NCBI GenBank assembly: GCA_963681505.1
Contig: OY811982.1
Location: 2,209,156 to 2,273,155, forward strand
Length of the DNA: 64,000 nt
Reading direction: 5' to 3'
Origin: Eunapius fragilis
Taxonomy: Eukaryota; Porifera; Demospongiae; Spongillida; Spongillidae
The translations under genes and the position numbers were made by a program. The notes below the pieces were generated by a model, which did no database searches, had not been told where the DNA came from, and worked only from the letters and a program-made list of their open reading frames with translations. Shown piece by piece: positions 53,793-64,000 of the stretch. Within the stretch, counting starts at the first letter, position 1, and each line of letters opens with the position of its first letter.

Positions 53793-56258
53793 AACACAGT
53801 GTACATAGTAACAGGGTGTACACAGAGACACCTCAACAATGTGTACATGCATGTAGTGACAGGGTATACACCTCAACACAGTGTACATAGTGACAGGGTA
53901 TACACAGAGACACCTCAACACAGTGTACATAGTGACAGGGTATACACCTCAACACAGTGTACATAGTGACAGGGTATACACCTCAACACAGTGTACATAG
54001 TGACAGGGTATACACCTCAACACAGTGTACATAGTGACAGGGTGTACACCTCAACACAGTGCACATAGTGACAGGGTATACACAGAGACACCTCAACACA
54101 GTGTACATAGTGACAGGGTATACACAGAGACACCTCAACACAGTGTACATAGTGACAGGGTATACACCTCAACACAATGTACATAGTGACAGGGTATACA
54201 CAGAGACACAATGTACATAGTGACAGGGTATACACAGAGACACCTCAACACAGTGTACATAGTGACAGGGTATACACAGAGACACCTCAACACAGTGTAC
54301 ATAGTGACAGGGTATACACCTCAACACAGTGTACATAGTGACAGGGTATACACAGAGACACCTCAACACAGTGTACATAGTGACAGGGTATACACAGAGA
54401 CACCTCAACACAGTGTACATAGTGACAGGGTATACACAGAGACACCTCAACACAGTGTACATAGTGACAGGGTATACACAGAGACACCTCAACACAGTGT
54501 ACATAGTGACAGGGTGTACACCTCAACACAGTGTACATAGTGACAGGGTATACACAGAGACACCTCAACACAGTGTACATAGTGACAGGGTATACACAGA
54601 GACACCTCAACACAGTGTACATAGTGACAGGGTATACACAGAGACACCTCAACACAGTGTACATAGTGACAGGGTATACACAGAGACACCTCAACACAGT
54701 GTACATAGTGACAGGGTGTACACCTCAACACAGTGTACATAGTGACAGGGTATACACCTCAACACAGTGTACATAGTGACAGGGTATACACAGAGACACC
54801 TCAACACAGTGTACATAGTGACAGGGTATACACAGAGACACCTCAACACAGTGTACATAGTGACAGGGTATACACAGAGACACCTCAACACAGTGTACAT
54901 AGTGACAGGGTATACACCTCAACACAGTGTACATAGTGACAGGGTATACACCTCAACACAGTGTACATAGTGACAGGGTATACACAGAGACACCTCAACA
55001 CAGTGTACATAGTGACAGGGTATACACAGAGACACCTCAACACAGTGTACATAGTGACAGGGTATACACCTCAACACAGTGTACATAGTGACAGGGTATA
55101 CACAGAGACACCTCAACACAGTGTACATAGTGACAGGGTATACACAGAGACACCTCAACACAGTGTACATAGTGACAGGGTGTACACCTCAACACAGTGT
55201 ACATAGTGACAGGGTATACACCTCAACACAGTGTACATAGTGACAGGGTATACACAGAGACACCTCAACACAGTGTACATAGTGACAGGGTATACACAGA
55301 GACACCTCAACACAGTGTACATAGTGACAGGGTATACACAGAGACACCTCAACACAGTGTACATAGTGACAGGGTATACACCTCAACACAGTGTACATAG
55401 TGACAGGGTATACACCTCAACACAGTGTACATAGTGACAGGGTATACACAGAGACACCTCAACACAGTGTACATAGTGACAGGGTATACACAGAGACACC
55501 TCAACACAGTGTACATAGTGACAGGGTATACACAGAGACACCTCAACACAGTGTACATAGTGACAGGGTATACACCTCAACACAGTGTACATAGTGACAG
55601 GGTATACACCTCAACACAGTGTACATAGTGACAGGGTATACACAGAGACACCTCAACACAGTGTACATAGTGACAGGGTATACACAGAGACACCTCAACA
55701 CAGTGTACATAGTGACAGGGTATACACCTCAACACAGTGTACATAGTGACAGGGTATACACAGAGACACCTCAACACAGTGTACATAGTGATAGGGTATA
55801 CACAGAGACACCTCAACACAGTGTACATAGTGACAGGGTATACAGACACCTCAACACAGTGTACATAGTGACAGGGTGTACACAAAGACACCTCAACACA
55901 GTGTACATAGTGACAGGGTATACACAGAGACACCTCAACACAGTGTACATAGTGACAGGGTGTACACAGAGACACTTCAACACAGTGTACATAGTGACAG
56001 GGTATACACCTCAACACAGTGTACATAGTGACAGGGTATACACCTCAACACAGTGCACATAGTGACAGGGTATACACAGAGACACCTCAACACAGTGTAC
56101 ATAGTGACAGGGTATACACCTCAACACAGTGTACATAGTGACAGGGTATACACAGAGACACCTCAACACAGTGTACATAGTGACAGGGTGTACACAGAGA
56201 CACCTCAACACAGTGTACATAGTGACAGGGTATACACAGAGACACCTCAACACAGACA
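53793..56258 (-). repeat. 34/42-bp minisatellite, array 2 (minus orientation)
   Basis: About 63 copies of CAGTGTACATAGTGACAGGG+TATACACCTCAACA (34 bp, S) or with AGAGACAC inserted (42 bp, L). Units are nearly identical and arranged in blocks such as SSLLL (194 bp), for example starting near 55189 and 55383. Long open frames (MYTVLRCIPCHYVHCVEV and similar) are products of the repeat. Confidence 0.95.
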
Positions 56259-56460
56259 AAGCACCTTGCCATTCACCTAAACATTAAACCAAGTTTTATA
56301 CATCTACGTAAACAAACACTAAAAGTAGAAGTTTGGACCTTTGTGGCCTGGGTAGCCCCGTTGTTAGGGAGTTAAATCGAGAGATGATGAACAGAACTTG
56401 AACCTATTTTTTTAAACATCTGGTTACATATGTCTGGTGTTGCCATGTGCACTTAATACA

Positions 56461-56706
56461 TAAACACACACACACACATACACACACACACGCACATACA
56501 CACATACACACATACACACACACACTCATGCCATGACCCTACAGCAGGGCTGGCATGCCAAACATGAACCTGTTCAATGACACCAATTTTCCACTTGTAA
56601 GGTACAGAGGCATCAGCTATAAGCTGCCTCAGAAATCTAAATTCCATTTATAGTACTCCATCTCTTTTATACATTTGTATGTATGTATGTATGTGCTTTG
56701 TACGTG

Positions 56707-56742
<36 letters not shown>

Positions 56743-57010
56743 ATTGGTAGAACTCATGGGTAATGGTGTGAATACTATTACCACTCAATCCAATCCAAAC
56801 TTTACAGAGGCCCAGTCCAGCCACTATCAGTAGTGATAGGGTAGCAATGATATTCACTGCCAGACATGCAAGGCTTCCAACCCATACATGTAAGCCCTTT
56901 TCCAGAGTACTTATCAATCACACCACACAGGCTCACACACACATACACACATGTACACACACAATACATACAAAACACACATAGGCACACACACACACAC
57001 ACACAAGCAC
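56461..57010. repeat. Cluster of CA/GT microsatellites
   Basis: CACACATA repeats at 56461-56526, (GT)n at 56707-56741 and CACACATA/(CA)n at 56933-57005. No gene between them. Confidence 0.85.
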
Positions 57011-57019
57011 ATACACAAT

Positions 57020-59090
57020 CAATGACATCTGGAAATTCCATTAGCTACGTGTAAGGAGGTGAAGCAGATCAAGGCCAGTCTATAGCTGATGCCTCTGTCC
57101 ATAGAACTCAGCAACAAGTGGAAACACTCACCCTAGATCATAATAATTGGTGTCATACAACAGGCATATTTTCGATCTTTGTGGCCTGGGCAGCCATGCT
57201 GTGTATAGTGTTAGGGGTTTGGATAGGTGGTGGACAGGTCTAGAGCCATTAGCCTTACCAAAGGTTCTAGCAATACACTGAGGTGAGCTTAAGTGATGGA
57301 AATCGCTGAGCCTAATGTGGTTAGCAGGCTTATCATGATGGTGGGGGTAGTCAACCCCTATGGCATGAGATGAGTCCACACAGACATGGATGGGTCAAGA
57401 TGAAGGGCAATTAATGGAATCACAGAAAGCCAGCTCAGAAACTATCTCTCCATAGCATCGGAGATTCTTCTTAGCCTGGATACATGTCTTGTATATTGAA
57501 AACCTCAACGGCTAAGGGTGATGGTGCATGGTTGTGCACCTACCTAGCTGCTGGCGCTACTCAACCTGACAAGTTAGTACTTAGAATCATGGGACATGAG
57601 CATCTAGTGGAGGCCATGGGTACATCAGTGGAAACCAAACAGGAGCAGAAGAAGAAAAAAAAATCAAAATTGCATATGAGGTAATTAAGGACCAACAGGC
57701 TCTAATGGTGGAGGTACAAGTGTGAGTGTACCAAGCAGAATGGAGAGTGGGTGGTTTGCACTTGTGTATGTGTGTGTGTTTGTTTGTTTGTGTGAGTGGG
57801 TGTGTTTGTGCATGCATGCCTGTGTGCATAAGTGTGCATTCTTGTAGTGCAGGCTCACATCTAATGTGCTCATAGAAACAAGAGACAACAGGGAAATTAG
57901 ATAATAATTTTACAAAGCAGAGGCCAGTTCTGTGTATGTGTGTGTGTGTGCATGTGTGTGTGTGCATGTGTGTGTGTGTGCATGTGTGTGTGTGATGAAT
58001 GACTGCCAAAGCCATTTTAATGTGTACATATGCACATGTTTGTGATTGAAGCATGACTCCTGTGTGTGTGTACGTGAATGTGCGTACATGTGCATGTGGG
58101 TTTGTGTGCATGTGTGTGTGTGTGTGTGCATGTGCATGCATATGTTTAAAAGTGCAAAAGGCAACAAGAAAACCTGTTGGTAATTACAAGAGCAAGGAAA
58201 CACAAATTTACACAAACAATAAACATGTGACTGCAGTTGCAAGTGTATGCTAGTGCTTGTGTGTGGTGTGTATGTGTGTGCATGCATAAACGTGCACATT
58301 GATACACAAAACAATTTAGACAAAGGTACGGCTCCAATAGAGAAACATGTGATGAATAGGATGACAGCTAAAAACAATGTTTGTATGTAGGTCGACAATT
58401 AGGAAATAAAATAGATGTTGATATGTGAATGACTGACTGCCCATGGTGTGTGTGTACATGTGTGTGTGACATGTGTGCGAGTGTGCATGTGTGTGTATAA
58501 GTGCACATTGCAACACTAAATTCCCAGCTAAATATAAATTCTAGCCTGGAGTATCTTCTGGGAAAACCTCACTTTCATTCTACCCTGAGCCTAAATGTCT
58601 GGGAAAGCTTTGCCTCCATTTAACTCATTCCCTCACTTTCAGTCATACTCCATCTAACACACTGTCCCCAAAATATTGACACCTGGTATGGTTGCAGGTC
58701 ACACATGTATATACAAAGGATGGTAGAGGTGGGCCGCAATCACTCCAGCTAAATGCCAGCTGCGTTCCTTACCATGGCTGTACTTATAAATGTATTGGTA
58801 CAGGTGTTTTTGTTTATACATCAATGACAGGTAGCACCCTTTTGGTATCTACCCTGGCCTAACCACCTTACCTTGACCAGTGTCAAGGTGTGGGCTGACC
58901 AAATGGTAACCTTGGTTCCAGTCACACTCAGGGTAGGGGGACAGCACACCCACTGTCGCCTGACCCCTTTTGGGCAAACAATCAACTATGCCAAGCACAC
59001 CACCAATTGGAAACTAAGCATGAGGGAGCATTCTGACAGAATTAAATGACACCAATTCCTCTGATCTGAGGTTGTGTATGGATGTGAGTG
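57020..59090. other. Non-coding, GT-rich in part
   Basis: 57765-57840, 57930-57995, 58060-58140 and 58440-58500 are (GT)n/CATGTGTGTG-rich. No supportable coding sequence. Confidence 0.55.
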
Positions 59091-59098
59091 AGTGTGTG

Positions 59099-59099
<1 letters not shown>

Positions 59100-59139
<40 letters not shown>

Positions 59140-59140
59140 C
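59100..59140. repeat. (GT)n microsatellite
   Basis: About 20 GT repeats. Confidence 0.95.
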
Positions 59141-59144
59141 TTAT

Positions 59145-60370
59145 GGATTTTATTTTGTATTTTGTAGAACCAAATATAATTGGTTCACCAATGAAGATAA
59201 AAGAGGTTTTAGTAGGCCAATGAGAGTACTACATGTTGGTAAATACATGTAGCTACAAGGGGGTGCATGTTTGATATACATATCTGTGCGTGTGCAGAAG
59301 TCAAAAAGGAAGGGTGCGTTTCAGATTAAGCTAGCCCTAGGCACCGTGCACTTTCATGCTCTGCAGCGTTGTGCACGCATAAATGAAGCAGTTTGACCGA
59401 GCCAACACGCTCGATTTCTACGTGCATGCGCTACAGAGTACGTACCGTGTTGCGCAGGCTGATGGCAGCTGAATCCACGTATTACGAATCTTTAACTTCT
59501 GCTCAAAATGTTGAAGAAGCCAAGAAAGGGAACAGAACCAGACGTTTGCAAGAAGCGAAAACGCCGCGTATATTGTATAGATGGGCGGAGACATAGTTAT
59601 TGAACAGGAAGTAATTGCATATTCATGTCCTCCATGCACAGTCGTAATAGATAAATGGCGCGAAGCGACCGGGAAATATGCAATTACTTTGCACAGTTGT
59701 ATCCCCGCAACGGATAAAGAAAAAATTAACGAACAGAACAAATCAATAGGTACAGGATCCCTCTACGTACAAACCAAACTAGGAGTGAATTGAATTTTCC
59801 TGCCGAAAGATATGGCGGGTTTGAACCCCAAGGGGTATCGGACGTTGTAACACTGGCACGAAGCTAATGCAAGAGCCCATAATCGATTTTACCAGAGGGA
59901 AATGATGTAGTATGAAGTGTTGAAAATAGGAAGTCAATAGCATTTACGGTTCGGGAGATGTAGCGATTTCAAAGTGAGTCATTTTTATAACTTTATAAAT
60001 ATATTCGCGATAGGCAATTTTCGCGTGAACTGTCCCATATATATATATATACGTTAACCGTCTTTACTTATAACCTAACGCCGACTAAAGAGGTAAAATT
60101 GTACAGCTAGCTAGCACTGGTTATAGCAGGCCGGCATGATAAATACAGAGCCATGTACACGCACGCACACGTATAAATATGTGTGCGGTGCGCGCACGCA
60201 CACACTGTACGCACACGCACACAGGTACACACATGCACATATATAACACGATCATAACACATATAGTTAACTAGGTGTGCGATAATTTTGAATTTGCTCT
60301 GCGGTGTGCAGTGATCGCATGCATGGGGTGAGTTGTACGTGTCTAACTTCAGGTGTTTTGATTCGTACGC
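59145..60370. other. No supportable gene
   Basis: An ORF at 59393-59596 is basic and Ser/Thr-rich but not recognisable. GCGCGCACGCACAC-type sequence lies at about 60160-60230. Confidence 0.4.
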
Positions 60371-60373
60371 CTT

Positions 60374-60935
60374 TCTATACAGCTATTTGATAAATATAGG
60401 CAAATTATCGCGTCTTCTTCAGACCACGAAAAGGCCTATATGCAGACGCATGTAGTACCGCTGAATGGTAGATGAGCTAGGTCTGTCTGTCGTTCTATAC
60501 AGCTATTAGGCAAATTATCGCGTCTTCTTCAGGGCACGAAAAAGTCTTTAGCATGTAGTACCGAGACTTGTACTAGTCTGGCGTAGCCACACCCTCGCGT
60601 AGACACATAGGGTCTGGGGAAATGCCTATACCCGACTGGTTCTAATGAGCAATTATTGCGTTCTACGTCACGCTGCGTCACGTAATGAGGAATGCAGCGA
60701 AATGGGCTAAGATTGGCTTGTAAATTAGCAAACAACACTTACAAGCCAATCTTAGCCCATTTCGCTGCATTCCTCATTACGTGACGCAGCGTGACGTAGA
60801 ACGCAATAATTGCTCATTAGAACCAGTCGGGTATAGGCATTTCCCCAGACCCTACGTGTCTACGCGAGGGTGTGGCTACGCCAGACTAGACGTGTACTGA
60901 ATGGTAGATGATCTAGGTTAATAACGATCCCGCAT
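60374..60935. repeat. Tandem duplication of about 110 bp, second copy split by a MITE
   Basis: CTATACAGCTATT..AGGCAAATTATCGCGTCTTC to GCATGTAGTACCG and TGAATGGTAGATGA(G/T)CTAGGT occurs at 60377-60480 and again from 60496, where the MITE interrupts it. Confidence 0.8.
60574..60888. mobile_element. Palindromic MITE, probable 9-bp target duplication
   Basis: Near-perfect inverted arms from TAGTCTGGCGTAGCCACACC to the centre near 60728-60740. GACTTGTAC (60565-60573) and GACGTGTAC (60889-60897) flank it, 8 of 9 identical. A 9-bp duplication suggests a Mutator-like origin; no ORF. Confidence 0.8.
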
Positions 60936-61249
60936 ACACAGTCAAACCTCTCTCTCTCCTTCCTAAACATAAAAGCTTACCGGCCATCAAAATCAGAAGT
61001 ACCATTCCAGATCTAACTTGATGAACAATAAAAATAGATACTAACTGATCATGATTAGATAGTAACGATATTCATGCTGGTGAGGAAGGCTTTCAATTCC
61101 CACCACATGTTGGTACATGTTAATGCTGAAGGTCATCTATCCCAAGCTGATCTCAGTCCATTGGTACATGTGTGTACATGTACTAAATCTACTCCCTTTG
61201 ATGAACAGCGTAAGGTGATGGACATGCAGTACGTACACACGTATATACA

Positions 61250-62190
61250 TGACATAATCCTTGATTTCGTTATGAAAAATATGCAAAGTCGATCTCCTCA
61301 AGTACACAGACATGTATTAATCTCCATGTGTGTTGTGGGTAATGTTGGCATGTGCTATAGAGTTTTCCCTTCTTCACACAGGTGTTCTAGTTGAGTTAGG
61401 ACCTGTGGAAAGGAATAAATAGATCAGTGAAGGTCCACCATATCTATACATGTAGGTTAGGAGCACCATTACTGGGAGAAAGGGAGTTGCTACAGACTAT
61501 GCCTGAGATCAACGTACAGAACTTTTTAAAATTTAACTATTGAATACTATGGTATTGAGGGTATTATGAGGGTGTCCCAGGGTACTGAGGGTATTATGAG
61601 GGTGGTCCCAGGGTATTGAGGGTATTATGAGGGTGGTCCCAGGGTACTGAGGGTATTATGAGGGTGGTCCCAGGGTATAGAGGGTATTATGAGGGTGGTC
61701 CCAGGGTACTGAGGGTATTATGAGGGTGGTCCCAGGGTACTGAGGGTATTATGAGGGTGGTCCCAGGGTATTGAGGGTGTTATGAGGGTGGTCCCAGGGT
61801 ACTGAGGGTATTATGAGGGTGGTCCCATGGGGGTATTATGAGGGTGGTCCCAGGGTACTGAGGGTATTATGAGGGTGTCCCAGGGTATTGAGGGTATTAT
61901 GTGGATCTTGTGAACTGAACAGTACACCATCATGATTTGAGGTAATGAGGGGGTCTGATTTGTCCCTCACATTAACCCCATTGTCCTTGGTGCTGGAAAT
62001 CGGTTGTCTCAGCACTTACATGTACTGAGGGGAGGGGCCAAGTCTCTGAAGGGGAGGGGAGGAACAAGCTTACGAAGGGTACCAAAGGTGAGGAGATCGT
62101 TTTGCGATTATCCAATACATGTACATAGACTCTCATCGCTCAGTTAAGTAGTAGTAGCTATTCACACAGCCATGTGCATTGATCACAATG
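61250..62190. repeat. Diverged segmental duplication, copy 2
   Basis: Collinear with 2400-3470 (details there). This copy has acquired the 31-bp minisatellite at 61545-61905. Confidence 0.75.
61545..61905. repeat. Minisatellite, about 31-bp units
   Basis: About 11 copies of GGGTATTATGAGGGTGGTCC+CAGGGTACTGA with small indels. Confidence 0.95.
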
Positions 62191-62510
62191 TTAAGGTTAT
62201 TTTGGGGGGCAGGCAGGGGGCGCAAGATGGGAGGAGGGGGCAGGTGGTAGAGCTGTGTCTATCATGGTGATCAAAAAGGCTCAGCCATCACTGCAGACCC
62301 CAAGATTGCAGTAAGATAATGGACATTACAAACCACAGAGGCTTTGAAACAAGCATATTCATGTGTCATACTTTATGTTTGTGTGTGACACTTTACACTT
62401 ATGTGTAAAATCAAATTGATAAGGTTTTGACGACATAACCCCTCAGTGGTATGAGGAGAGATCTGGGCACCTTTGAGCTCCCCTCATACTACAAGTAGGC
62501 CCAAGTGGTG

Positions 62511-64000
62511 CTCCATATACATGTGTGTACAGTGGTGCTCCATATACATGTGTGTACAGTGGTGCTCCATATACATGTGTGTACAGTGGTGCTCCATATA
62601 CATGTGTGTACAGTGGTGCTCCATATACATGTGTGTACAGTGGTGCTCCATATACATGTGTGTACAGTGGTGCTCCGTATACATGTGTGTACAGTGGTGC
62701 TCCATATACATGTGTGTACAGTGGTGCTCCATATACATGTGTGTACAGTGGTGCTCCATATACATGTGTGTACAGTGGTGCTCCATATACATGTGTGTAC
62801 AGTGGTGCTCCACATACATGTGTGTACAGTGGTGCTCCATATACATGTGTGTACAGTGGTGTTCCATATACATGTGTGTACAGTGGTGCTCCATATACAT
62901 GTGTGTACAGTGGTGCTCCATATACATGTGTGTACAGTGGTGCTCCATATACATGTGTGTACAGTGGTGTTCCATATACATGTGTGTACAGTGGTGTTCC
63001 ATATACATGTGTGTACAGTGGTGCTCCATATACATGTGTGTACAGTGGTGCTCCATATACATGTGTGTACAGTGGTGCTCCGTATACATGTGTGTACAGT
63101 GGTACTCCATATACATGTGTGTACAGTGGTGCTCCATATACATGTGTGTACAGTGGTGCTCCATATACATGTGTGTACAGTGGTACTCCATATACATGTG
63201 TGTACAGTGGTGCTCCATATGTGTGTGTGTACAGTGGTGCTCCATATACGTGTGTGTACAGTGGTGCTCCATATACATGTGTGTACAGTGGTGCTCCATA
63301 TACATGTGTGTACAGTGGTGCTCCATATACATGTGTGTACAGTGGTGCTCCATATACATGTGTGTACAGTGGTGCTCCATATACATGTGTGTACAGTGGT
63401 GCTCCATATACATGTGTGTACAGTGGTGCTCCATATACATGTGTGTACAGTGGTGCTCCATATACATGTGTGTACAGTGGTGCTCCATATACATGTGTGT
63501 ACAGTGGTGCTCCACATACATGTGTGTACAGTGGTGCTCCGTATACATGTGTGTACAGTGGTGCTCCATATACATGTGTGTACAGTGGTGCTCCATATAC
63601 ATGTGTGTACAGTGGTGCTCCACATACATGTGTGTACAGTGGTGCTCCGTATACATGTGTGTACAGTGGTGCTCCATATACATGTGTGTACAGTGGTGCT
63701 CCACATACATGTGTGTACAGTGGTGCTCCATATACATGTGTGTACAGTGGTGCTCCGTATACATGTGTGTACAGTGGTGCTCCATATACATGTGTGTACA
63801 GTGGTGCTCCATATACATGTGTGTACAGTGGTGCTCCACATACATGTGTGTACAGTGGTGCTCCGTATACATGTGTGTACAGTGGTGCTCCATATACATG
63901 TGTGTACAGTGGTGCTCCATATACATGTGTGTACAGTGGTGCTCCATATACATGTGTGTACAGTGGTGCTCCATATACATGTGTGTACAGTGGTGCTCCA
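62511..64000. repeat. 27-bp minisatellite, continues past the window
   Basis: About 55 copies of CAGTGGTGCTCCATATACAT+GTGTGTA. Variants (CGTATAC, CACATAC, GTTCC, GTACTCC) recur in non-random order. Two minus-strand frames are open throughout (9-residue MYMEHHCTH and related units) because 27 is a multiple of three; I do not call a gene. 62190-62505 holds nothing else. Confidence 0.97.

Noticed and set aside
53793-56258. Numerous Cys/Tyr-rich or Arg/Thr-rich ORFs on both strands
   Set aside because: Chance frames in the 34/42-bp array; they begin and end with unit-length phase, not with gene signals.
53793-56258. CRISPR array
   Set aside because: Units are contiguous tandem repeats without unique spacers, in eukaryotic sequence.
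59811-59840. tRNA-like GGTTTGAACCCC sequence
   Set aside because: The T-arm cannot be paired properly and no acceptor or anticodon arms are found.
62484-63980. 498- and 450-codon minus-strand open frames
   Set aside because: Both are pure translations of the 27-bp satellite in two frames.

Overview
Eukaryotic, animal-type DNA dominated by repeats. Evidence for an animal: a receptor tyrosine kinase with a plexin/MET-style PSI+IPT ectodomain, IRAK/Pelle-like kinase exons, a secreted protein split by a GT-AG intron, and many superfamilies of metazoan DNA transposon. Host introns are often only 50-100 bp. Together with the gene types this suggests a compact non-bilaterian genome, most likely a demosponge; that is an inference, since no lineage marker can be checked here. 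There are no bacterial operons, CRISPR arrays or rRNA. A 200-N run (47507-47706) shows this is a scaffold with one join.

Layout. 0-3.5 kb: a proline-rich ORF fragment of a mobile family, three MITE-like inverted-repeat elements and one copy of a duplicated block (second copy at 61.2-62.2 kb). 3.8-4.7 kb: two IRAK/Pelle-like kinase exons. 7.39-15.32 kb: a palindromic pogo/Tigger-like element that received a Harbinger-type MITE and, in its other arm, a 6-kb Helitron-like element, which itself received a 3.3-kb transposon carrying a multi-exon transposase-like gene. Insertion points can be read by comparing the arms and the paralogous copies. 17.96-19.01 kb: a complete two-exon secreted-protein gene. 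19.4-24.1 kb: a hAT element (8-bp target duplication) split by a nearly complete Ginger element (4-bp duplication, integrase + Ulp1-type protease + PHD finger). 26.3-27.9 kb: a 21/24-bp minisatellite. 31-37 kb: a possible LTR-element fossil, foldbacks, LINE fragments and two short Helitron-like copies. 37.8-45.8 kb: the receptor tyrosine kinase gene on the minus strand. 46.3-47.5 kb: transposon remnants up to the gap. 47.7-56.3 kb: two minisatellite arrays of the same unit in opposite orientation, enclosing a three-exon gene for an RS-rich protein with a Tyr/Pro/Gln/Thr repeat tail. 56-61 kb: mostly GT/CA-rich non-coding DNA and one MITE. 61.5-64 kb: two more minisatellites, the last running off the window.

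Host genes I support: the tyrosine kinase, the RS-rich repeat protein, the small secreted protein and, more weakly, the kinase C-lobe. They have no evident functional relation to each other. The main novelty is (1) a Helitron-like family with a 5' hairpin and a long 3' palindrome, (2) the nested insertions with reconstructable target sites, (3) the RS/YPxTQQ repeat protein gene, and (4) the MET/plexin-like kinase.
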